Source: Minisyncoccota bacterium
Lineage (GTDB): Bacteria > Patescibacteriota > Minisyncoccia > JAHIHE01 > JAGLIN01
Length of the DNA stretch: 36,484 bases
Reading direction: 5' to 3'
Assembly (NCBI GenBank): GCA_023143145.1
Contig: JAGLID010000095.1
Location: 1 to 36,484, forward strand
Of this stretch, positions 23,915-31,617 are shown in pieces. The notes below the pieces were generated by a model. It was not told the DNA's origin and did no database searches. It saw only the letters and a list, made by a program, of their open reading frames with translations. Every line of letters begins with the position of its first letter. The stretch's first letter is position 1. A program made the position numbers and the translations under genes.

Positions 23915-26377
23915 ATGGATATAATTCCAAATAAAAAATCTAATCTTCTTTATCAAAAAGGAGACACCACAAATAAAGGTGTTATTGATTTACGCTGTTT
24001 TTCTGATGAAAAAAAAATAAAAAATAGATTGGTAGAAAATTCAAATAATGCAGTTCGCGAAATTGTTAGAAGTGAAAATATTTCAAAATCGAAGATAATT
24101 GATGAAACAGTTGAAACAAAGAACAAGCAGATTTTTGATGATTTTGATTTATTGTCGAAAAATTCAGTTGATATTTCCAGAGTCTCTAATGAAGATTCTG
24201 ATGACGCAGTTAATTGTCTTGTGCGAGAGCGACATTCTGTATTGCCTAATATAAATGTGCCTTCTCTTGGTGAAAAACATAATCTGTCTAAATTAGAAAA
24301 TAAACAAGATTATACTGTAAGTAAAAAAATCAAGGAAGTAGAAAAGTTTTCTGCAGATTATAGTGATGGAAAAAAATCGAAAATTCGTCTTTCGCTTTTG
24401 TTAAGTAAATCTTTCGCTTCATTTATTTTTGTAGCCATCTTGCTTTCTTCTTTCGTTTTTTCTCTTTCGTTTTTTCAAAAAGAAATTGAAGAGAAGGGAC
24501 GGATTTTAGGAGTGGGAGTAGAGGCCTTTAATAGTTTAAAGCAAGCGAGTCAGTCGGTTGCTGATAATGAATTTGATGAAAGTTTCCGTGCCTTTGAAGA
24601 TGCCAAGTTTAATTTTTCTGAAGTGAAAAGGTTGACGGACGAACTTGGGTTGGGACTGGCGGGAGTTATAAATACCTTATCAATAAATACACCACTTTCT
24701 ACTGCAAAAAATTTGTCTCAGGCTGGCGAAAGCATTGCTATTGCTGGAGAGAATATTGTGAGACTTTTGGATGAGATTTCAGGATTAGATCAAAATAATT
24801 TTTCCTCTTCATCAATTTTTGGGTTTGGAACTATTATAGATGAGATTGCAATTAATTTAAGAGAGGCAGATAGTAATATATCTTTGATAAATACAAATTA
24901 TGTTCCCGAGGAAATGAGAGAAAAAATGAAACTAGTTCAAAAAGAACTGCCTATATTAGTTGATAATTTGGAAAATTTGTCTGAAGATTTCGAAGTTTTT
25001 ACAGAAATAATAGGAGACAAACAACCACAGAAATATTTGTTATTGTTCATAAATAATAGTGAATTGAGGGCAACAGGAGGATTTATCGGAAGTTATGGAA
25101 TTTTGAATATGGAAAATGGAAAAGTTGAAAATATGTTTATTGATGGGATATTTAATCCTGACGGGCAGTTGAAAGAGAAAATTGTTCCACCGATGCCAAT
25201 TCAAAAAATCAGTGCAAGTTGGAGTATGCATGATGCAAATTGGTTTGCTGATTTTCCAACGAGTGCACAAAAGGTTGCATCTTTCTATGAAAAAACAGGC
25301 GGGTCTACGGTAGATGGAGTGATTTCATTTACGCCAAATGTAATTGAAAAAATTCTGAAAATTACTGGACCAATTCGGATAGATGAATATAATATGACAA
25401 TCGATTCTGAAAATTTTCTGTCTGTTTCGCAAATGCAGGTTGAAGAATTATATGATAGAGAAGAAAATAAACCAAAGAAGTTCTTAGCCGATTTGATGCC
25501 GATCATATTCGAAAAAATGTTTAATAATGAGAAGCTGAATAAACAGGAAAGGATTCAAAGATATTTGGAATTTATAAATATTGTCGAAGAGAGCTTGACA
25601 GAAAAACATATTATGTTTTATCACAGAAATCCTGAAATTGAAAATATGATATTGAAAAGAGGTTGGGGCGGGCAAATTTTGAATTCGAGTGGTGATTATT
25701 TGAGTGTCATAAATAGCAATATAAACGGATATAAGACTGATGCAGTTGTTGAAGAGCATATTGACCATGTAACGGAGATTCAGGAAGATGGTTCTATAAT
25801 TAATACCGTAAAAATCACAAGAGTGCATACTGGCGGACAAAGTGAATATGACTGGTATAATCGAGTCAACTCTGATTATTTGCGAGTATATGTTCCTTTG
25901 GATAGTGTTTTGCTGGAAGCGAGTGGGCATACTGTGCAGGAATATACGCCACCAGTGAATTATGATAATTTTCGTATTGATGAAGATGTCAGGCGCGTCG
26001 AAGATACAATCAAAATCGATCTTGATTCTGGTACTCAAATTTTTACGGAGTCAGGAAAAACAGTTTTTGGAAATTGGGTTTATGTCAGTCCTGGTGAAAA
26101 AGTTGAAGTAACTTATAAATATGAATTGCCATATAAAATTGATTTTAATTCTTTTACAAAACCAGCTGACAAATATAGTATGATGGTTCAAAAACAATCT
26201 GGTAGTCAAGGTAGTAGTTTTTCTGGTACGATTAAAGTTCCTGAATCTTGGAACATTCTATGGGAATCTGACGGACTGACAACTCAGGCTCAAAAAGAAA
26301 ACTATTTTGAGAGTAAATTGGTGACAGACAAAATATACGGTGTTGTTTTTTCAAGAGATTTGTTGGTGGATGAATAG
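23915..26377 (+). CDS. DUF4012 membrane-anchored envelope protein
   Basis: The 820-aa protein has a polar, probably cytoplasmic N-terminal region (about 160 residues, low conservation expected) and one membrane helix (about 166-187). A helical stalk-like part (about 190-350) and a large extracytoplasmic domain follow. The block LLLFINNSELRATGGFIGSYG with WSMHDANWFADFPTSAQKVA and STVDGVISFTPNVIEKIL is the DUF4012 core. DUF4012 proteins occur in Actinobacteria, Chloroflexi and Patescibacteria near glycan genes. Some resemble LytR-CpsA-Psr-type surface assembly factors in context, but no activity is established to my knowledge. It follows the third glycosyltransferase by 87 bases. It probably acts outside the membrane on the glycan made by these enzymes; this is inference. 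Confidence 0.85.
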   Translation: MDIIPNKKSNLLYQKGDTTNKGVIDLRCFSDEKKIKNRLVENSNNAVREIVRSENISKSKIIDETVETKNKQIFDDFDLLSKNSVDISRVSNEDSDDAVNCLVRERHSVLPNINVPSLGEKHNLSKLENKQDYTVSKKIKEVEKFSADYSDGKKSKIRLSLLLSKSFASFIFVAILLSSFVFSLSFFQKEIEEKGRILGVGVEAFNSLKQASQSVADNEFDESFRAFEDAKFNFSEVKRLTDELGLGLAGVINTLSINTPLSTAKNLSQAGESIAIAGENIVRLLDEISGLDQNNFSSSSIFGFGTIIDEIAINLREADSNISLINTNYVPEEMREKMKLVQKELPILVDNLENLSEDFEVFTEIIGDKQPQKYLLLFINNSELRATGGFIGSYGILNMENGKVENMFIDGIFNPDGQLKEKIVPPMPIQKISASWSMHDANWFADFPTSAQKVASFYEKTGGSTVDGVISFTPNVIEKILKITGPIRIDEYNMTIDSENFLSVSQMQVEELYDREENKPKKFLADLMPIIFEKMFNNEKLNKQERIQRYLEFINIVEESLTEKHIMFYHRNPEIENMILKRGWGGQILNSSGDYLSVINSNINGYKTDAVVEEHIDHVTEIQEDGSIINTVKITRVHTGGQSEYDWYNRVNSDYLRVYVPLDSVLLEASGHTVQEYTPPVNYDNFRIDEDVRRVEDTIKIDLDSGTQIFTESGKTVFGNWVYVSPGEKVEVTYKYELPYKIDFNSFTKPADKYSMMVQKQSGSQGSSFSGTIKVPESWNILWESDGLTTQAQKENYFESKLVTDKIYGVVFSRDLLVDE

Positions 26378-26694
26378 AATCTTGAGTTCGAAATTTAGTT
26401 GTTGCTCTGAGGAGTATATGACGAAGAATCCCATAACTATTTTCTGTCAAATTGTTGATTAAAATCAGAATTTTTCGTTTTGCTATGTTATCTCAAAATG
26501 ATATTCTTTCAAAATAAGATATTTTTTTAGTTCAAAGTTGAGTGATAGTGATAAGAGACTGTGGGACAATTATGTAAAATTCTGCATTTTTGATTTTATA
26601 TCATTAACCCCGTTTACATTGGATATTTTTTTTAAGTGGGAAATTTGGGACCAGAGAGTTGTTGAAGTATTTGTCGTAAAAAATTTACAGATGA
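26378..26694. other. Gene-free stretch before the iscU-like gene
   Basis: It holds a decayed repeat-like element at 26401-26432 and no convincing gene. The ORF-track frame 26538-26753 begins with TTG and runs through the -35 and -10 of the next promoter, so I leave it out. Confidence 0.5.
26401..26432. repeat. Dispersed-repeat-like element
   Basis: GTTGCTCTGAGGAGTATATG, then ACGAAGAATCCC, resembles both the element at 21101 and the GTCATTCTGAG...GCGAAG-AATCT pattern at 11171 (minus strand). It lies 24 bases past the DUF4012 stop. Confidence 0.4.
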
Positions 26695-26722
26695 TTGACA
26701 AAGAAGTAATTTACATTAGAAT
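26695..26722 (+). promoter_or_regulatory. Promoter of the iscU-like gene
   Basis: TTGACA (-35, perfect) and TAGAAT (-10) are separated by 16 bases. The predicted start is near 26729. AAGGAG at 26754-26759 lies at a proper distance before the ATG at 26769. Confidence 0.75.
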
Positions 26723-26768
26723 GAAGGCATGGAGAGGGAATATTATAAATTAAAGGAGTTTTTCATAT

Positions 26769-27134
26769 ATGTATACAAAAAAAGTAATCCAGCATTTCAC
26801 AAATCCTCATAACTATGGTAAAATGGAACAAGCTGATGCAGTAGGGGCGGCAGGTAATCCAGTTTGTGGAGATTTAATGAAAATATATATCAAAGTGCAG
26901 GATGGGATGATTGAAAATATTTCATTTGAAACTTTGGGATGTGCGGCAGCAATTGCTACTTCTTCAATGGTGACAGATATTGCGAAGGGAAAATCATTGG
27001 ATGAAGCGATGAAAATTACGAATAGTGATGTGGCAAAAAATCTAGAAGGGCTTCCGCCAATGAAAATGCATTGTTCAAACCTGGCCGCTAGTGCTTTGCA
27101 CAAAGCAATCGAAAACTATAAAAATAAGAAATAA
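26769..27134 (+). CDS. iscU: NifU/IscU-type iron-sulfur cluster scaffold
   Basis: The 121-aa protein is the single-domain scaffold on which [2Fe-2S] or [4Fe-4S] clusters are built from cysteine sulfur and iron. The three ligand cysteines are present: Cys33 in GNPVCGD (with Asp35), Cys58 in TLGCAAAIA and Cys102 in MHCSNLA. The LPPMKMHC region, corresponding to the LPPVKLHC chaperone-binding segment of IscU, is also kept. No cysteine desulfurase is in the window. The good Shine-Dalgarno sequence and own promoter make the start secure. A pilin-like gene begins 10 bases after the stop, so this housekeeping gene may share its transcript with the pilin-like array. Confidence 0.92.
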   Translation: MYTKKVIQHFTNPHNYGKMEQADAVGAAGNPVCGDLMKIYIKVQDGMIENISFETLGCAAAIATSSMVTDIAKGKSLDEAMKITNSDVAKNLEGLPPMKMHCSNLAASALHKAIENYKNKK

Positions 27135-27144
27135 GAAAATTGAA

Positions 27145-27573
27145 ATGAAAATCTTAATCAATAGGAAAGTACTTCTTTTTATGATGATGTTTTCTTTTTT
27201 TGTATTTGGTTGGATTTCTTCTAGCGATATAAATGTTATTAGTGTGAATGTGGCGAGTGCTGGATGTGTTGTAGATGCAGATTGCGGGGCAGGAGAAACA
27301 ATATTTAATTGTAAAGCAGATTGCTTGCCTGCTATCGTTCCTGATAAGGATATTGATGATATTATAAAAGATATAACTAGATGGACCTTGGGGCTAGGGT
27401 TATCGCTCTCAGTTATATTTCTTGTTTGGGGCGGTATAAGTTACGTTGGTGCTTCAGGAGATGCACAAAAAGCAGAAACTGCAAAAAAGGTTATTAAATA
27501 TTCAATGTTCGGTGCTATTGTAATGGGTCTTTCATATGCTTTAATAGTTGTAGTAGATACGATATTTACTTAA
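27145..27573 (+). CDS. T4SS_pilin-type small membrane protein (copy 4)
   Basis: I start at ATG 27145 (142 aa); the 27091 start overlaps the iscU-like gene. Signal peptide cleavage is likely at VASA|GCVVD. The ectodomain of about 45 residues has four cysteines (GCVVDADCG...NCKADC), followed by two helices flanking WGGISYVGASGDAQKAETAKK. The loop (GGI.Y...SGDAQK...AKK) is nearly identical to copy 5 and is the family signature. It is the first of four tandem paralogues, which end at a strong terminator. It may be the cysteine-bearing, outermost variant of the set; this is inference. Confidence 0.8.
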   Translation: MKILINRKVLLFMMMFSFFVFGWISSSDINVISVNVASAGCVVDADCGAGETIFNCKADCLPAIVPDKDIDDIIKDITRWTLGLGLSLSVIFLVWGGISYVGASGDAQKAETAKKVIKYSMFGAIVMGLSYALIVVVDTIFT

Positions 27574-27580
27574 GTAATTT

Positions 27581-27625
27581 CTGCAAAACGCAGTTTTTGT
27601 CATTCCTGTGAAGATGGGAATCAAG
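27581..27625 (+). repeat. Weak hairpin and ATTCC-type repeat between pilin genes
   Basis: CTGC-AAAAC-GCAG followed by five T (27581-27598) looks like a weak terminator or attenuator. Directly after it, CATTCCTGTGAAGATGGGAATC has ATTCC/GGAAT arms, similar in style to short intergenic repeats of the ATTCC...GGAAT type. It separates copy 4 from copies 5-7 and could lower readthrough. Confidence 0.4.
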
Positions 27626-27722
27626 GATTTAACTCAAAAAATGAATTCTAAGGTTAAAATTTATTAGTTTATCAGAGTCTTCTTGATTTAATTTGACTTT
27701 ATATTTAAAAAATGAGATAATT

Positions 27723-28070
27723 ATGTTAATGAAAAGGACAAGTCTAAAAATATTATATATATTACTGATACTTCAATTTTTTGGAATTGCAAATGTTGTT
27801 AATGCATCAATACTCCCTGATGTCACTGGTCTTGGTTTGTCTGGTGATATGGAAGGTATGGCATTTAAGTTGACTAATTGGTTATTGGGATTTGGATTGT
27901 CATTTTCTGTGATTGCTTTAATTTGGGGAGGTATAAACTACATTGGATCATCGGGAGATGCACAAAAATCAGAGCTTGCCAAAAAAATTATTTATTATGC
28001 TATAATGGGTGTTGTGGTTATAGGTCTGGCTTTTTCCATAGTAGTAGTTATTCGAGGATTGTTCTCATGA
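27723..28070 (+). CDS. T4SS_pilin-type small membrane protein (copy 5)
   Basis: I start at ATG 27723 (115 aa); ATG 27729 is equally possible, while the track start at 27693 is a TTG without support. Signal peptide cleavage is near NVVNA|SILP. The short mature segment has no cysteine, and two helices flank WGGINYIGSSGDAQKSELAKK. It is closest to copy 4 in the loop. It ends in TGA, which helps show that the standard code is used. It is part of the four-gene array and is followed by copy 6 after 49 bases. Confidence 0.8.
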   Translation: MLMKRTSLKILYILLILQFFGIANVVNASILPDVTGLGLSGDMEGMAFKLTNWLLGFGLSFSVIALIWGGINYIGSSGDAQKSELAKKIIYYAIMGVVVIGLAFSIVVVIRGLFS

Positions 28071-28119
28071 TAATATTGATACATTTATTTTATTTTTTTA
28101 TTAATTAAACATATTATTT

Positions 28120-28479
28120 ATGAAAGTATTAAGTAAAAAATATAGTATAACATTGTTTGTGTTCCTTTTAGCAAATTATGCGAATACGGCACTGGCAGTT
28201 ACATTTGATAGTGGTTTTGTTGATCCTACACCACCAGCTGGTGCCAGCACTAGTTCTTTTGATGTCATACTTCATGATATCACAAATTGGATATTGGGGT
28301 TTGCAGCAGCAATTTCGGTTTTGATGATTATCATGGGTGGCGTCATATATATGACTTCAGCAGGGGATCAAACTAAGGCAGATTCGGGCAAAAAGACAGT
28401 CACAAATGGAATCGCTGGTTTAGTTATAGTAGGTCTTGCATATGCAATCGTTGTAATGATTATCTCTATGGTAACCTAA
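28120..28479 (+). CDS. T4SS_pilin-type small membrane protein (copy 6)
   Basis: The 119-aa protein has a signal peptide ending at TALA|VTFD, a proline/serine-rich short ectodomain (PTPPAGASTSS) and two helices flanking MGGVIYMTSAGDQTKADSGKK. There are no cysteines in the mature part. The ending VIVGLAYAIVVMI is almost the same as in copy 7 (VIVGLSYAIVRVI), suggesting a fairly recent duplication or shared constraint. The ATG has no Shine-Dalgarno sequence, in contrast to copy 7. Confidence 0.82.
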   Translation: MKVLSKKYSITLFVFLLANYANTALAVTFDSGFVDPTPPAGASTSSFDVILHDITNWILGFAAAISVLMIIMGGVIYMTSAGDQTKADSGKKTVTNGIAGLVIVGLAYAIVVMIISMVT

Positions 28480-28530
28480 ATTAAGTAAAATATTTTCAAA
28501 AAATATATAAATAAATTAATATAATCTTGA

Positions 28531-28540
28531 AAGGAGGTGA
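28531..28540 (+). promoter_or_regulatory. Perfect Shine-Dalgarno of pilin copy 7
   Basis: AAGGAGGTGA matches the full anti-Shine-Dalgarno of typical 16S rRNA and sits 5 bases before ATG 28546. It rules out the track start at GTG 28537, which lies inside it. Most pilin-like copies here lack any such sequence. Confidence 0.85.
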
Positions 28541-28545
28541 AACGA

Positions 28546-28887
28546 ATGAAAAATTTAATAAAAACTCTTTCAGTTGCTTCTGTCAGTGCTTATGCTTTGA
28601 CTATGAGCACAATTGCTTCAGCACAGTGGGGAACTTCTACAAATCCAGGAGGAATGTCAAGTGATCTTGAAGCTACAGTTTTAACTCTTATTGAATGGAT
28701 TCTAGCATTTGTGGCATTGATTGCTACTTTAATGCTGATTTGGGGAGGCGTACAATATCTTACTGCAGGTGGTAATGATGATCAGGTTGGAAATGCAAAG
28801 AAGACTCTTTCTTATGGAGTTATAGGACTTGTAATCGTAGGTCTTTCTTACGCTATTGTTAGGGTTATTCTTGAAATTATTGTATAG
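28546..28887 (+). CDS. T4SS_pilin-type small membrane protein (copy 7, probably major)
   Basis: The 113-aa protein starts at ATG 28546, chosen by the perfect ribosome binding site. Signal peptide cleavage is at IASA|QWGTS. A very short mature lead (QWGTSTNPGGMSSDL) comes before two helices flanking WGGVQYLTAGGNDDQVGNAKK. The near-minimal ectodomain and strong translation signal are what one expects of a major pilin subunit, with the other copies as minor or tip forms; this is inference. It is the last gene of the array and is followed by the terminator at 28915-28942. Confidence 0.83.
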   Translation: MKNLIKTLSVASVSAYALTMSTIASAQWGTSTNPGGMSSDLEATVLTLIEWILAFVALIATLMLIWGGVQYLTAGGNDDQVGNAKKTLSYGVIGLVIVGLSYAIVRVILEIIV

Positions 28888-28914
28888 GTATAAAAAAATC
28901 AATATAACGATTTA

Positions 28915-28942
28915 TAAAAAAGAGACGAAAGTCTCTTTTTTT
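28915..28942 (+). terminator. Intrinsic terminator of the pilin array
   Basis: AGAGAC-GAAA-GTCTCT, with flanking A-run and T-run extending the stem, is capped by a GAAA (GNRA) tetraloop and followed by six or seven T. It ends the iscU-pilin transcript. Confidence 0.92.
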
Positions 28943-29062
28943 ATGTTTGGGTACAAGTAGCCAATGCAAATCTTGGGATAATTGTGAATCCGTGGTGCTA
29001 AAAATTGTATTCTGTGCGATATTGTAAACACAAACAGTTAATAACTTTGATTATAGTTATAA

Positions 29063-29525
29063 AAAAACAAGAGATTTTGTTCGAAATGTATTCTTCAGAA
29101 CACAAAAAAGAATTGATATTTTAGAGAGAAGCAAAAATATTTTTGCAAAGATTGTGAGTTGCAGATTTAAGCAAAATTTAATAAAATAGTTTTCAGAAAG
29201 TTTTTTGAAAAAAATATATTTGGAGGAGACGAATAATCAGACAGTTAGCAGAAAAGATTTATTGAAACTAAAGTTGGACTCGATAGCAGTTCAATCAAGT
29301 TTCTATATAAAAACTATTTATTTAATCTGAAAGCGTTGTCGTAGTTGTTGATATGATCTTTGTTAAAAAATTTTTGGCATTGCCCTTGTTGGTTCTCCAT
29401 ACTTGAAGAAAAGTCTTGTTGGAAATGTCATTGACTGAAAGTATTCAGGTTTATCAAAATTTGCGGTGGCAATTAGAGGCATAATGGTTTGAAGTTCAAG
29501 CAGTCACAATTTATGAAAAACTAGT
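29063..29525 (+). pseudogene. Decayed insertion-sequence transposase
   Basis: Between 28943 and 29526 no intact gene exists, but a plus-strand transposase can be followed across frames. A zinc-ribbon start, FCSKC...QKYFCKDCELQ, runs through a stop. RKFFEKNIFGG follows, then after a frameshift RRIIRQLAEK (helix-turn-helix-like). After another shift come VVVVVDMIFV and RKVLLEMSLTESIQVYQNLR, then WFEVQAVTIYE. The last blocks match the DDE-core start (Asp of VVDxTF) and the following strands of IS256/MULE-like transposases. At least three stops and two shifts are present, and the C-terminal half is gone. Bases 28943-29062 show nothing else. The family name is tentative. Confidence 0.55.
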
Positions 29526-29526
29526 C

Positions 29527-30483
29527 CTATGTTTTTATTTTGTTATAATTTGTAGTTTTAAAAAGAATCAAATTAAATAATAATCCGAGCGGAAGAATTA
29601 TCAACATTGCAATTATTCTATCGACTAATGTTATGATCATTCCATATTGAAAATTATAATTAAGCAGTTTTAATATAAAACCTGAACTAGCCTCTTTAAT
29701 TCCCAATCCTCCTGGAACTACGTTTAATACATTAATTGAGATATTAGAAAAAATAGCTATTATAGGATATATGAAGTATGGAAAATTATAATCAAAGAAA
29801 TCTCCAATAATTTTTAATCTTAATGAATATACAATAATAAGAAGAAATTCTAGAAAAATAAGTTTAGAAATCAATAATTTATTTTTTCTTATTTTTTCTT
29901 TATTTCTAAAAAATAGCTGTAAAATATTATTTTTTGTTTTTATAGAACCTTTTAATATCAAAATCAACACAATAAATATTGTCAGAAAAAATAAAATTAT
30001 ATTTACTAAGGAAATATGGAGATAGAAGCTGGCAAGAACAAAAAATATAGAAGATAAAAATGAAAATAGAATTAAACTTATTATATGAGTGACAATAATC
30101 ATTGAAGAAAAATCAGAATAAGAAAGTTTTTTCTTCTTAAGATAAATAGCTCGTGCCACAACTCCTCCTTTTAGAAAAAGATAGTTCCAAAAAGTATTTA
30201 TAATTCCAAGGCCAATCCACTCAGTTTTTGATAAATGTATATTATAATGATTTACTATTAATTTTGTTTTTAAGCCAAGTAAAATCAAGGTTATACATAT
30301 TAAGATACTCGAATATAAAAGACAATCAAGTGTTATGTCTTTTGTTCTTGAGATATCAGATATATTATTGTTTATAAAACTGTATAATAAAAATATTACT
30401 ATCGTATAAAATAGTAGGTGTAATAAACTTGTATTGTAGCTCTTGATTTTAAATGCCATTTTCTGGGATAGTGATATATTCAA
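29527..30483 (-). CDS. Lysylphosphatidylglycerol synthase TM-region/UPF0104 family protein
   Basis: The 318-aa protein has about eight membrane helices and the family signature NVVPGGLGIKEASSGF (about residues 253-268), followed by a helix with DR (VDRIIAM). Related proteins (the LPG_synthase_TM family, including AglD-like ones) lack the catalytic aminoacyl-transfer domain and are proposed to move or handle polyprenol- or lipid-linked sugars. It is the last gene of a minus-strand glycan operon, 13 bases after a GT4 gene, so transport or flipping of the glycan intermediate is a fair inference. Its 3' end abuts the decayed transposase. Confidence 0.82.
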   Translation of the reverse strand: MNISLSQKMAFKIKSYNTSLLHLLFYTIVIFLLYSFINNNISDISRTKDITLDCLLYSSILICITLILLGLKTKLIVNHYNIHLSKTEWIGLGIINTFWNYLFLKGGVVARAIYLKKKKLSYSDFSSMIIVTHIISLILFSFLSSIFFVLASFYLHISLVNIILFFLTIFIVLILILKGSIKTKNNILQLFFRNKEKIRKNKLLISKLIFLEFLLIIVYSLRLKIIGDFFDYNFPYFIYPIIAIFSNISINVLNVVPGGLGIKEASSGFILKLLNYNFQYGMIITLVDRIIAMLIILPLGLLFNLILFKTTNYNKIKT

Positions 30484-30496
30484 GATTAGTATTTTA

Positions 30497-31570
30497 TTAT
30501 TCCAATAAGTCTATTAAATTATCGCAAATTATATTAATGTTAAATTCATTAGAACGTGTTTTGGATTTAATTCCGAAGTTTGTAATTTGTTTTTTGTCGT
30601 TTGCTAGCTTTTTAAGAATTTCCATGAGTTCATTCTCACTATGGAATATATAACCATTCTGTCCATTAATTACTAGGTCCCTCAGACAATTGGAGTCGGA
30701 AACAATTAATGGTTTGCTCATCGCAATGCCTTCAATCGCAGAAAGAGATAACCCTAATATCATTTCTGATTTTCTATAAGGAAAGACTAATATATCACAA
30801 GACAATATTTCCATTTCTATGTTGTTTATATAACCTTTAATTGAAATATTTTTGTGACCTCGCGACTTTTTCTTAAGTATATGATTAAGGCTTCCTACTC
30901 CCGCAAGAAGTAGTTCTGTGTTATCATCATCTAATTTCAGAAAGGAATCTAACAATATATCTGATCCTTTGTTATAACTCAGATGACCAAAAAAACCAAT
31001 CCGAATATTTTTGTTCGTTTTATTTTTTATATTATGGAATTTTGAAAGTTCTATTCCTGGAGGGATATAGAATATTTTATTTTTTATATTGTTTTGTTTT
31101 GAGTAGAAGTTATATAGTGAGTGATTTGTGCAAATAACTTTTTCAAATATTGTGCACACATATTTTACCAAAAAATGATTTTTATAATTTATATCTACAA
31201 ACTGGTAAAGAAAGTAATTTGGTCTACTTGAGTCATTAGTATAAGAGAAAACTGTGTTAAAAAATTTAAAAATACTTGAAGTTATCAAAAGTAGCCATAG
31301 TTTAGAAATACCAGTTCCAAAAATAATTAAATCTGGTTTTAGTCTAGCCGCTTTAATTGCGGATGAAATATAAAAAGGAGAAGCTACTCTTATTATTTTG
31401 TAATTTTTATAGCACTCAATTTTCTTATGTTTTTTTTCGAATCTGCAAGTTATTATTGTTAAATTCGTTTTTTGACCTAATTTTTCAGATAAATTCATAA
31501 CAAACCTTAATATTCCAGAAGGTCTTTTTAGTGGGTAGTAATATTTAACGATAAGGACAATTTTAAGCAT
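30497..31570 (-). CDS. Glycosyltransferase family 4
   Basis: The 357-aa GT-B enzyme has an N-terminal YYPLKRPSGILRFVMNLSE acceptor loop, interdomain IGFFGHLSYNKGSDILLDSF and C-terminal donor region SLSAIEGIAMSKPLIVSD. The first glutamate of the usual E-x7-E motif appears to be replaced (LGLSLSAIE), so donor binding may differ. Only the second Glu is conserved. A segment LIIFGTGISKLWLLLI could contact the membrane. It is in a minus-strand operon, 13 bases before the UPF0104 gene. The donor sugar is unknown. Confidence 0.82.
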   Translation of the reverse strand: MLKIVLIVKYYYPLKRPSGILRFVMNLSEKLGQKTNLTIITCRFEKKHKKIECYKNYKIIRVASPFYISSAIKAARLKPDLIIFGTGISKLWLLLITSSIFKFFNTVFSYTNDSSRPNYFLYQFVDINYKNHFLVKYVCTIFEKVICTNHSLYNFYSKQNNIKNKIFYIPPGIELSKFHNIKNKTNKNIRIGFFGHLSYNKGSDILLDSFLKLDDDNTELLLAGVGSLNHILKKKSRGHKNISIKGYINNIEMEILSCDILVFPYRKSEMILGLSLSAIEGIAMSKPLIVSDSNCLRDLVINGQNGYIFHSENELMEILKKLANDKKQITNFGIKSKTRSNEFNINIICDNLIDLLE

Positions 31571-31617
31571 AAATTTTCTTAGTTCTTTTTATCCTTCGTT
31601 ATTTAATAAAAGGTAAA

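Noticed and set aside
26538-26753. 71-aa plus-strand ORF before the iscU-like gene
   Set aside because: It starts with TTG, has no ribosome binding site or recognisable motif, and overlaps the TTGACA-16-TAGAAT promoter of the next gene.
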